Assembly (NCBI GenBank): GCA_947683625.1
Contig: CANTUR010000848.1
Coordinates: 372,001-436,000, forward strand
Reading direction: 5' to 3'
Source of the DNA: Mallotus nudiflorus
Lineage: Eukaryota > Streptophyta > Magnoliopsida > Malpighiales > Euphorbiaceae
Length of the DNA stretch: 64,000 nucleotides
Shown here: one piece after another, positions 13,045 through 24,274 of the stretch
Numbering within the stretch: the first letter of the stretch is position 1
Layout: the number at the start of each line of letters is the position of its first letter
Notes under the pieces: model-generated
Seen by the model: only the letters and a program-made list of their open reading frames with translations
What the model was told of the DNA's origin: nothing
Databases searched by the model: none
Made by a program: the position numbers and the translations under genes

Positions 13045-13413
13045 GGTGTAATGCATATATGACCTCTTTGTATTTGTCACTTTTTGTTAGTTTAACATCT
13101 CAACTTATAGTTTTGCCATTTTGACACATGAACTTTGTTAAAATGTAATTTTGAAACCCCAATTAACATGCGTGGCATAGAATAACGAATCAACAAGTGT
13201 TATATCATAAGAGTTTAACTTACCAAAAACTACAAGTATAGATGTCAAACTGACAAAAAGTAACAAGTACAAGGGTAGTACATGCATTATATCATCATAT
13301 TACGCAAACAAGTGCATTTTAGCTAAGTTCAGGTGTCAAGATGGCAAAACTATAAGTTACAGTGTCAAACTGACAAAAAAGACAAATATAAAGGGTCATA
13401 TATGTATTATGCC
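13045..13413. mobile_element. Mutator-type MITE, 369 bp, 9-bp target duplication
   Basis: The left end GGTGTAATGCATATATGACC and right end (complement) GGCATAATACATATATGACC start TIRs of roughly 100 bp that take up most of the element. TTTCGTTTT is duplicated at 13036-13044 and 13414-13422. Unit B near 32580-32600 has the site once and lacks the element. Long TIRs with a 9-bp duplication are typical of Mutator-like elements. Confidence 0.88.
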
Positions 13414-14274
13414 TTTCGTTTTCTTTCATTAACTTTAGTCAATATGTTTCAAGACAAGATCAACCATTCATTTATAAAAATTAAAGATAAATTTTAATAA
13501 TATATATATATATATATATATAAAATAAAAGTATAATCAAAAAGTATAAAAAAAATCTTATTATTGTAAATATTTTATCATTACTCTTCAATTATATTGA
13601 CATAACTCTTTTAATTTGCAACTTGGTGATCCGTACACTCCATTTAATGGTTCTAATTAACTGCAAATTGATTATCTGATCTTTAAATGATTCCGATTAC
13701 AAAAAAAAGTAACAGAATTTTCACAATGAAAAAATACTCAAATTCCATAAGGAAATTAAATCTCATAGAGAGAAAAAAATAACTTCATAAAGGAAGATCT
13801 AAAAATTCACAAAAATTAAATAAAACAAATAGATCAGAGATTTGTATTTGCTAAAAATAAGAAAATAAAAATAAAGTAAAGAAAATAAAAAATATTATAA
13901 AAGACCATTGTATTAATGATGGCCGAAAATGAAAAATTTAAAACAAAAACTTAACGTTGAAAAAAGAGAAGAAAGACAACTAAAACTTTAGTCAATTTCT
14001 TGAATGTTAAGGTATTTCATTTTCTCTCATTAAAATTAGTCAATATCTTGAACATTAATTTTGATCTAATTTCATTTTCTTTTTCAATTGTAAAATATTT
14101 TTAATATTTTAGGTATAAAGGAATGACCAAAGCCAACCAAAAAAAATCCCATTAATGATTTTTAATTTTTTTTCAACTATTAACTATAATATTTTTCTTC
14201 TTGTAAAAAGAACAATTAATTTTTTTTATTAAGAAACGAAGGCAAGGCTTCAAACAACTACTAGATGATAAAAC

Positions 14275-14543
14275 TGTTAGGAAACTTGGTTACTAATTGA
14301 CTAAGTCTTAAATGTTTTCTTATGTGTTTTTTATTTTCTGTTGAAATAAGCCTTGGTCTGTGGGGGTGTAGTTTAGATTTTGATTTATTCTTCCTTAATC
14401 TTAGCCATGATAAAAGTAGTGTGAATTGTGGATGCATTTGCTATTATTCCTATTTGTAATGGCTTTATAAAAGCCTCTTTTGAGTTAATGAATAAGATAA
14501 GCTTGAAAGCTACAAATAGAGTATTCTACTTTCAATATTAACA
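14275..14543 (+). repeat. 5' LTR of copia element
   Basis: It runs from TGTTAGGAAACTTGG to TTAACA and matches the split 3' LTR. Directly after it lies TTGTATTAGAGC, a damaged version of the initiator-tRNA-Met primer site TGGTATCAGAGC. Confidence 0.85.
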
Positions 14544-14581
14544 ATTGTATTAGAGCCTCACAATGGGGCATGATTTGAGAG

Positions 14582-16163
14582 TGTTGGGTTTTGTGATACA
14601 TAACACAATAGAAAATAAAACTTTTAACGACAAAACGTATAATCTGAATCCATGTAATTTGACTTACATTAATTGAGAGGGTTTCCAAACACTCACCAAG
14701 ATGATCTAATGGAAAGATAGTTGGAAGAAAAAGAGCGGGTTCACTCCGGTGACACCTTACCTCAAGCTTTTCTTGTTCTCTTATCGGATTAAGAAGTCAA
14801 CAAAAGATCACGTCCTCTACAATGTCTACATGAGCAAGATGATCCAAAGCAAAGTAAGTATGCTAGAACCTTTATTGTCTCATAACATGTTTTTCTCTAT
14901 GTTTTTTTTTCTTTTCATAAAAGAAGTATAGGAAGAAGAATGAGAAACAATGGCTTAACCTTAAATATAAACCCTATAGAATGAGATGTATTTATAGCCA
15001 TCCTTTTTAGAGTTTCACACATTTCCACTTACCAAAACAATTTTGGTAAGTTTAAACTTCTCTTTCTATTTTGATTCTAATTCCACATTAGAATTCTTTC
15101 CTATTTATTTTAGATAACTCTTACCTTAAATAAATTAGGAAATAAATAAATACTAATATAAATATTATACATATATTTACTTATTTATTTAATCTTACAT
15201 AGAGATAATTATTGGGCATATTAATCCAAGTCTGCTTTGGGTTTATTCTATGTATGCGACCCTATAGGTTCACACAATGTTGGCAATGGGCCTAAAATTC
15301 ATATATTAGCCCACAAGTTATAATTGATCTTTAGTAAGACATTATGACTATCCAAGTTATATGAAGGCCGATAATTCAACATAACCTAATACACAACGTA
15401 TACTATAATCCTTTTATCACATGATATCCTAATTAAACATAAGGTATGGATTATGTCATCTTTATATTATAATATCATATTATTTTCCGATCCTAAGTAG
15501 ACTGACACTGATAACTCTTTATTATTCTAGCATGGCCATGCATTTCTCTTCAGTCTAATTCATCAAGGGGCTCAACAGATATCTTCTCAAAATAACTAAG
15601 GGATAAATTTTATCTTAACCACTCACATTTCTCACATAACTCATTTAATATCCAATCACAATCTATTTTACCATCTAGTTAAAGTATAGTGTAGGGATGT
15701 GTCAAATACAGAACTTATAATGCAATAAACAATAGTGATCTTAGGTCAGAAGACTCAAGTAATACTACTATAATAAGAATTACCTATGACAGTAATCCAT
15801 GTAATATTCTCATAATGGGTCAATCTAGTACATCATTTTCCTAAATATGTACCTATTAGTTTGACTTAATATCTCATATACATGATCTGTAAACCTTAAT
15901 CATTAATCAACATCATACTAGTCTTTATTCATTATTATTCCTACAATAATAATCGACTAGGGATATTTATATTATAATTCAATTATCATCTAAGAGTTTT
16001 ACTATCAAGTCACGTACTTGATGATCTTAGTAGAATTAACTAATCAAGGATAATACAAGAATTAGCTAGTAATAATAAAAATGCATCTTTATTATTAAAA
16101 TAAAAAAAATGATAATGTCAAAATATGGCCATTACATAATTGTCCTATGACATATCACTAACA
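14582..16163. mobile_element. Solo LTR, family S, 1582 bp
   Basis: It begins TGTTGGGTTTTGTGATAC, ends ATATCACTAACA, and has a perfect 5-bp duplication GAGAG (14577-14581 and 16164-16168). It is homologous over its length to 45128-46677. No internal region follows, so it is a solo LTR left by recombination. It interrupts the copia element just after the primer site. Confidence 0.85.
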
Positions 16164-16177
16164 GAGAGGTAATGAGA

Positions 16178-16231
16178 GAGTGAAATACTGAGAAAAGAAT
16201 GTTTGAGTGAAATACTGAGAAAAGAATGTTT
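16178..16231. repeat. 27-bp tandem duplication in copia leader
   Basis: Two adjacent copies of a 27-bp unit opening GAGTGAAATACTGAG (16178-16204 and 16205-16231), plus a diverged third start, immediately after the solo LTR's right target duplication. Confidence 0.8.
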
Positions 16232-16472
16232 GAGTGAAACACTGAAAAAGAAAAAGAAAGAGATGGTTGAAAGAAATAATTTCTTAAGCATTCCCAAACC
16301 ATTACTAGTCAATGTTAATGCAAAACCTATTGTGATAAAAAAAGTATTAAAGTATCATTAAGAATGGTTACATTGAGCGTACCACTAAAGAAGCTCTAAT
16401 AGTTGCACAACGAAAAACCTCATGAAAGGAATCAATTATGCAACTTACAAGTGTGGTGAGCACAAGCCTAAG

Positions 16473-18620
16473 TATGGTGAAATTTTAAAATTTTCACTTG
16501 CATAACCCTTCATAACAAGAAGAATTCCATTCCTAAGGATCCATTTTCCATTTTACACATAGATAAATATCAAAATAATATATACATACATCAACTTAGG
16601 AAACTCTAAGTTTGAGAGAACATACAAACTCCTATTTTGATTTAGACCACAATAGTTATCTATAAGATTTGGATGCTTTAGGTCTAATACTTGAATTAAA
16701 TTCTCTAGCCTCCCAAATGTAAAGCCTCTAGCTTGAAACACCAAAGCTTCACCAAACCACTTTCTTACTTAATTTGATTAGTTACAAGTATCCTTTCAAT
16801 TGACCCTCATAAATCTTGCACTAATTTAATCTCTTACAAGAACAATTAGGGTTTGTGTTTTGTGTAGAAGTTGTTTCTCCCTTTTTTATGATGCGTGTCT
16901 CTACACATTCACTTAACCTTAGAAAACATTTCTATTAGGTTATATATAGAGAAAGCAAGAACATGTGATGTGATTCACTAGTGTTCAAAGAAGTATATAG
17001 AGAATACATCTCATTTATATATATTTATTCATTCTCTACACTTATCAATGCAACCTAATCCTTATCTTTTGCCTTAGTAAAAAATTTACACATTAAAGAT
17101 AATGTGTGCCTAATATGCCAAATTTACCATGGTCAATAATTTACACATTAGAGATAATGTGTGCCTAACATGACAAATTTGACTATATCCTTTCATATGG
17201 ACTTGGGTTTAGTAATTGGCCTAACACTTGGCCCAAGCCCAATCCATTAGACAAATAGACCTATATAAGGTTCATAAGCCTTTTCAACATCTTAGACTAA
17301 TCTTTGGTCTAAAACTCTTTTGGGCCATCAATCTAAGTTCAATTAGAAATAATATATGTTATTAATTTAATACTTTCATTAATATCTCATATTAATTAAG
17401 TATAAATTAATAATTAAACCCTTACTTGAATTAGAATTCATGATATGCTAGAATCATTAAGTAAAACATAAATCCAATTCCATTAATCTTAATTAATTAT
17501 TTAAACTCTTTAATCAATAACTAAATTAATATTAATGGTGATTTGGTGAAACTCTTTTAGGTGTGACTTACTAGGTTGATGTCTAATTAGCAATGAGAAG
17601 ATAATATCAACACTTGATATTATTTGAAACACCTTTCAAGTCTAAATGTGAAAATCTCAATTATACACATTTAGTTCTCATAAGTTATAAGTGACCCCTA
17701 GCATAAATATCATAACTACCCAATTAGAAATGAATGCATGTATTGATGATTCACATTAACCCTTTAGTCATAATTACCGTGTACTAAAATTATTTCATTA
17801 AAAGATCTCAATATAGCTTAAAGTCATGGTATAGTCAAACTCTAATAGCTTTATCATATGACCTCATCTCAAGTTATAATTCTTGATAAACATAACAAAT
17901 ACTAGAAAAACTGTTCTAGTATTAAAACTCTTTCAAACTGTGTTATGTTTGTCTTGGTTAGGAGCTTTATTCATCAAGAACAAACTTAGATAGCGTAGGA
18001 TATTATCCCAATTCACTCTAGACAATGAATCCTATCTTGGTCAAACACTCATCCTTATATTTAACTGACTAGAGCCACCACATGCCATATACCAATATGT
18101 AAATAACATAAGTATGTAAGCGATAACAAACACTAACCACTTAAATGTGGATGACCGTGTCACCTCAGGTTAAAAACTATATGCACCATTTTGACCTGGA
18201 TTGTGATTGTTGATTATAAGTGAATATCCATATAATTACAAATCTAATGTCAGTGTTCGATCCACTAATTACATGAGTATCCATATGTCTATTATGATAT
18301 CTCATATAAAGTAGCATAAAAGTCATTATCTCCCACTATTAGTATCACATACTAATCAAGAAAAAAGACATATGTGATAGCCTAATTAATATTACTAAAA
18401 TCTTAATTTACCAACTATGAACATTTTATAGTATATGTACTAAATAAATTTGTAACTCATATAATCAAATCTTGATAATAAATTCATTTAACATAATGTT
18501 AAAGGGAAAATATTCAAATAAATAAATGCTTTATTTAAATAAATATTTAATTTCCATTTAGGATTATTAAAAGTGTCAAAATGTGTGATTGGCCTCTAGG
18601 GCATACTACTTATATTAACA
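16473..18620. mobile_element. Probable solo LTR, about 2.1 kb
   Basis: The copia gag resumes only at about 18621 (DHKLKDLR), so some 2.1 kb of unrelated DNA splits it. The insert ends with a CTCTAGGGCATAC...TTAACA tail of the kind seen on large plant copia LTRs and has no pol-like frame. The left end near 16473 (TATGGTGAAATTTT) is a guess. The flanks CTAAG and CTTTG are only a weak duplication. Confidence 0.45.
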
Positions 18621-21600
18621 CTTTGGAAGACCATAAGTTAAAGGATTTGAGGGAAAAAACTACCTATTCCAATTGATTGATAAATCTATTATGAAGACCA
18701 TCATTCAGTATGATACTTCCAAGCAGTTATGGAACTTCATAAAGAGAAAATATAGAGGAAATGTTTGAGTTTAACGAGCTCAACTTCAAACACTACGTAG
18801 GGAATTTGAAATCTTGGAAATGAAAACTATTGAGTATATGAATGATTACTTATCTAGAGTGATGTTGGTAGCAAATAATATGAGAAATACAGGAGAAGAC
18901 ATGCAAGATGGAAAAATAGTTAAAAAAATCTTACGCATACTTACAAAAAGGTTCAACTATATTGTGTGCTCTATAGAGGACTTAAAAGACATTAATAGTC
19001 TTTCAATGGATGAATTACAGAGCTTATTACTATTCTATAATTAGAAGTTTTAGAAAAGTGATGTGGAAGATCAAGCTTTGAAAGTTGTATAAGATGAAAG
19101 ATTTGAAGCAAAGGAAGAAGATAGAGTCAGTGAAAAAGGTAGAGGTCATAGAAATTACAAAGGAAAAGGAACGGGTTGAGGAAAGCTTTCAATAAAGCTA
19201 TAGTTGAGCATTATAGATGCCATAAGTTATGACATTTTCAGTACTAATGTCCTAGCTGTACTCATTATGCCGAGTATACTGAGCTAGATAAAGATCAAAA
19301 GATACTACTTATGTGTTACATTGAGACACATAATTCCAAAAGAGAATAGGTGCGATTCTTAGACTTTGGCTGTAGCAACCACCTGAGTGGAGGCAAGCAG
19401 TAGTTCATTAAGCTCAATCAGTCCTTTAAGCACTTAGTAAAGCTTAGAAATAACTCGAAGATAGCTATCATGGGGAAAGGAAATATCAAAATACATAAAG
19501 AAGGCATAACCTAGGTGATCATTAAGGTATTTTACATTCTCGAGCTTAATAATAATTTGCTTAGCATTAGGCAACATCAAAAATTTTTTTGGCTATTTTG
19601 ATTTAAAATTATATATGTAAAATCTACCATCCAATATAGGGTTAATTATGCAATTAAATATGTTTGAAAATCGAATGTTTGTGTTGCTTGCCTTTATGAC
19701 TACTAATGCTCCTAGATCAACTTGCTTTCAAGCATCATTAGATGATATAACAAACCTATGGCACCAAAGATTCAATCAAATAAAAGTAAAATCCCTTTCA
19801 CAATGCAAAGGGACATTGCTTATAACTCAAAACAACGGGATTGAGGTTAAAGCACCTCTCATCTTAACATGAAAGGACTACAAATATTGGCATATAGAAA
19901 GATAGTCAAAGGCTTACCAATCCTGAAAGCTAGCTTTAAGTTATGTATTGATTGTGTAGTGGGGAAGCAACACCGCGATCCTTTTCCTAAGAAAAGCTTA
20001 AGGAGAACTTCTTAACCATTGTAACTTTTGCACTCGGATATATATGGTCCTATTACTCTAGAATTTAATAGCCATAAAAGGTACATAATTACATTTATTA
20101 ATGATCATAGTCATAAAATATGGACCAATCTCTTGCATTATAAATCAAAAGCATTCAATGTGTTTAAAAAATTTAAAAGCATAGTAGAAAAGGAAACATG
20201 GAACTATATTTATTTTTTATGTACTAACTGAGGTAGGGAGTTCACCTCATCTAAGTGCAATAACTTTTGTAGTTCAAATAGGATCGGTAGACAACTCACT
20301 GCAACTTACTCTCCATAATAAAATAAAGTCGCAGAGAGAAGGAATTGAACTTTAATGAATATGGTATGATGTACACTGACTGCAAAAAGGGTTCCAAAAA
20401 AATAGTAATCAGAAGCGGTGAATTGAGCATTGCATTTGCTCAATAGGTGTTTTGTATCATTAATATAAAATAAAACACTTAAAGAAGCATGGAATGGAAT
20501 CAAGCCTTCAGTAGAGTACTTCAAAGTGTTCAGGTACATAAGGCAAGTTCACATATCACAAGTCAAAAGAAAAAAACTTAATGATAAGAGCTTCAGGTAT
20601 GTGTTCTTAAGGGCTAATAAAGAATATAAAGTTTTTCAAATGTATGATCAGGAGTCTAAGAAGATTGTCATAAGCCAAGACATAGTTTTTGAAAAGGAAG
20701 AAAAATGGAATTGGGGTAAAACAAGTAAAGAAGAAGAAGATGTTCTTAAGTGGGAAGATAAAAAAAATAGAAGAAGAAGAAGAAGAGAATGGAGCAAGTA
20801 GTTTAGACCCACCTATACCAACTGATGTGACAAATCCAATTCAAGGGAGAAGAACAAGAGAACCTATATGGATAGAAGACTATATGAGTAGTGAAGGGTT
20901 AAGATGAAGTGCAATAACTAGCATTAGAGATGCAACAACCTACTATGTTCACTTTAAATGATCCAATAACTTTTGAAGAGGCTGTTAAGAGTCCAACTTA
21001 GAGAGAAGCTATGGACTGAGAAATTCAAGCTATTGAGATGAATGGTATATGGGAACTGACTGAGTTGCCAAGAGGAGAAAAGAAACTAGGTATTAAATGG
21101 GTTTTCAAGATCAAGTTAAATGAGAAGGGAGAGGTGGATAAATGTAAAGCTCGGCTTATAGCAAAAGGATACACATAGCAAGTCGACATCGACTACACTA
21201 AAGTATTTGCTCCTATAGCTCGTTGGTACACTATTCAACTAATACTTGCACTTATAGATAATCGAGGTTGGAAAGTATACTAACTCATTGTTAAAAGTGC
21301 ATTTTTGCACAATGAGATGAGTGAGGAGGTGTTTATGGAGCAGCCACGAGGTTATGAGGTAAAGGTAAAGAGAGTAAAATGTACAAGTTGAAGAAAGCAC
21401 TCTATGGGCTTAAACAAGCCCCATGAGCCTATTTTAGCAAATCAAATCATATTTCATCAATGAGGGATTTGAGAGATGATTGAGTGATCACACACTCTTC
21501 ACAAAGAATGGTAAAGGGAGGTATACTTATAATAAACTTGTATGTTGATGACCTTATTTTCATAAGAAACAAAAAGCAAATGTTTGGGGAGTTCAAGAGC

Positions 21601-22480
21601 TCAATGAAAGAAGAGTTTAATATATATGATCTTGGTTACATAAAGTACTTTCTTGGAGTGGAGGTAGTACAAAGCTCAGTTGGGATTTTCATAAGCCAAA
21701 AGAAGTATGCCAATGTGGTACTAGAGAGATTCAGGATGAAGCATTGTAAACCCATAAAAAATCCTATTGTTCTTACAAGTAGACTTGTTAAAGATAAAGG
21801 AGGCATGAAAATTGATTCCACTGCTTACAAGCAAATGGTGGGTAGTCTTATATACTTGATTACCACCAAACCTGATCTTATATATATAGTGAGCTTGATA
21901 GCTCATTTCATATAGGCCCCTATTATATTACATCAACAAGCAATGAAGAAAGTGTTTCGTTACTTAAAGGGAACAGTTGAGTTGGGAATACTTTACATGA
22001 AATAAGGAGAAGAGAGCTTGCTTGCTTATTCAAATAGTGACTATGCAAGTGATCTTGAAGGCTATAAAAGTGCCTCAGGGTATGTTTTTAAAATGAGTTT
22101 TGGAGCTATAGCATGAAGTTCCAAGAACCAATCAGTTGTGTCGCTTTCTACCATTGAAGTAGAGTTCATTGTCGTTGTTGCGTGTGCTTATCAAAGAGTA
22201 TGGATGTGGTGAGTTCTTGGGAAACTTGGACTTAAGCAGTGTAAGTGCACTATATTATGTGATAATAACTCAGTGATTAAACTCTCAAAGAATCCTTTTA
22301 TGCATGGTAGAAGTAAGCATATCGATGTTCGATTTCATTTTTTTTAAGACTTAACTAATGATAGAGTTGGTGCATTATGGCTCAAAAGATCAGTTAGCTA
22401 ACATTATAACAAAACCTTTGTAGTTATAATTGTTCTTGAAGATGAGAGAGCAGCTTGGTGTGTGCAAAGTTCAAGAATTA
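18621..22480 (+). pseudogene. Ty1/copia gag-pol remnant
   Basis: Order and motifs follow copia: gag (about 18621-19050, with YLSRVMLVANNMRN), a damaged zinc knuckle, protease core FLDFGCSNHLSG near 19360, GAG-pre-integrase with LWHQRF near 19770, integrase start HSDIYGPITLE (about 20030), reverse transcriptase (about 20990-21900, with KARLIAKGY, LYGLKQAP and an intact YVDD in LYVDDLIF near 21540), and RNase H to about 22420. Many stops and frameshifts lie between these blocks, so no polyprotein can be made. A GAA-rich tract near 20760-20800 extends the integrase C-terminal linker. The polypurine tract AAGGGAGGAATT directly precedes the 3' LTR at 22520. Confidence 0.9.
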
Positions 22481-22519
22481 AACTAACTGTATGTTTGCAA
22501 ATCAATTTAAGGGAGGAAT

Positions 22520-22667
22520 TATTAGGAAACTTGGTTACTAGTTGACTAAGTCTTAAATACTTGCTTATGTGTTTGTTATTAAGATTTTTATTTATTCTTC
22601 TTTAATCTTAGCCACAACAAAAGTAGTGTGAATCATGGATGCATTTGCTATTATTTCTATTTGTAAT
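22520..22667 (+). repeat. 3' LTR of copia element, first fragment
   Basis: It starts TATTAGGAAACTTGG (the TG end has mutated to TA) and matches 14275 onward, with a deletion of the TTTTATTTTCTG segment. It is cut at 22667 by the gypsy element, whose target duplication is GTAAT (22663-22667). Confidence 0.88.
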
Positions 22668-23062
22668 TGATAATTGGTTTCCAAAACTCTTAGGTTTGGT
22701 ATCCTATAATCCGCGAACATAAGGCAAGGTGAGAGGTGGGAAGAGTCCCCATGAACACTCCGATGCCTAAGTTAAAGAACAGAAGTAGGAAGGATACAAG
22801 ATAGCTAGAATATGTGAGAAAGAGATGCCCCTTCGTGAGGGGTATAGGGTTTTATATATATCAATACTCAAACTTAGAAGGAGTCAAATTCCTTGTGAGA
22901 TAATAAATCATAATCTTGGTAGGAGAGTGTTCCTTCTTTGATTGGGATTCTTCTTTGGGGTAGTCCTTATTCCGGATGGATCTTGCCTTCTTCCTAATCC
23001 AGGTGTCCTTGTTTAGGAGATAAGGAGCCCTTAACTAGGCATGAATATATTAGACGGTATCA
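22668..23062 (-). repeat. 3' LTR of gypsy element 1 (395 bp)
   Basis: Ends TGATAATTGG and GGTATCA; pairs with 31673-32066. The two LTRs differ at many sites, mainly transitions. Confidence 0.92.
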
Positions 23063-23074
23063 AGATTCCCCCCC
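23063..23074 (-). other. Polypurine tract of gypsy element 1
   Basis: On the minus strand GGGGGGGAATCT abuts the 3' LTR. A run of seven G marks the plus-strand priming site. Confidence 0.75.
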
Positions 23075-23344
23075 GGGTGTATTCGGATATTTATGTCCAT
23101 CGTGTCTGGATAGAGTAGGGTGTTGATGCTTTCACAAAGGGGGTATTATATGGTGATAAAGACGAGTGAGTTGAGGTGGCTAGCCTCAGTCACAATGAAA
23201 GAGTAGAGCTCAATGCCAAGTCTCGGGACAGTCGTTACTGAAATACAATCTATAGAGCTTGGATATCTGACAAGTGCGTAAGAGCACAACAATAGATTAA
23301 CCCGTACGTTTGGAAACGACATGACGGAACCATTTGTCACTAGA

Positions 23345-23790
23345 TTTTTGATGCTCGGTGCATGGACATGAGGCTTTACGAGCTCGGAACCTCAGTACTA
23401 CAAAAGTGACCTAAGGGTGCCGGCTTTAGTTATTAGACTTAGATGTGCGAGGCTTAGATGCTCGGTACATGGACGCGAGGCTTACATGCTTAGAACCTCA
23501 GTACTATAGAAGTGACCTGAGGGTGCCAGCTTCAGTCACTCGACTTAGATGCGCGAGGCTTAGATGCTCGGTACATGGATGCGAGGCTTACATGCTCAGA
23601 ATCTCAGTACTATAGAAGCGACCTGAGGGTGCTAGCTTCAGTTACTAGACTTAGATGTACGAGGCTTAGATGCTTGGTACATGGACGTGAGGCCTACATG
23701 CTCAGAATCTCAATACTACAGAAGTGACTTGAGGGTGCCAACTTCAGTCACTAGACTTAGATGCATGAGGCTTAGATGCTCGATCCTCAT
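23345..23790. repeat. 106-bp tandem array in gypsy element 1
   Basis: The anchor ATGCTCGGTACATGG or its variants start at 23351, 23458, 23564, 23670 and 23776, giving a 106-107 bp period and a little over four copies. It lies between the antisense gene and the polypurine tract. Element 2 has only about 1.3 related copies in the same place (about 47430-47570). Confidence 0.9.
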
Positions 23791-24274
23791 AATGGTCTGA
23801 AAGTGTAGCTTGGATGCTTTCCGAGTAGCTTGATGAAGCGGCCCAGTCAAAATGTGGGCAGGCCGACATATGGTGGCATCGCTTCAACTCCTAGAGATTC
23901 AAAGTTTAAATCGCGTGAGTTATGCATCATTTCGTATGTCAGTAAATAAAACACTTCTACACCATTGTCGTGACTCCTCGTTCATTGGGCTTTTTTATCA
24001 CCAAAAGGCCTCTAATGGCCTAAGGAGGAACGTAGTAATAATGAGGGCAGTTAATGACGTGTTTCCAAATCATTCTGTGTCTTTATAAGTACTGTTGCAC
24101 TTGTTGACTGGTGTATTTTGCTTCTTTTTTGTTTTTGCCTTTGTCGCATTTGTATTGCCGCTGCTATTTTCCTTTCCGCCTGCCGTGATTCTTGCTTTAT
24201 GGTAACCAGGTGATCTTTTATCTTTTCTTCTTCTTTTTTCTTGCTTCTGTTGTTGTGCATTTTCCTCTTTCATT

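Larger units (their letters stand above)
12019..14274. repeat. Tandem duplication unit A, left part (interrupted by TEs)
   Basis: Colinear with unit B at 32382-33600. Without its two MITEs it is about 1.07 kb. It is broken at 14274 by a copia element and resumes at 32160, where the sequence matches the point at which unit B continues without interruption (GATAATAAAACGAGG near 33411-33425). Confidence 0.85.
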
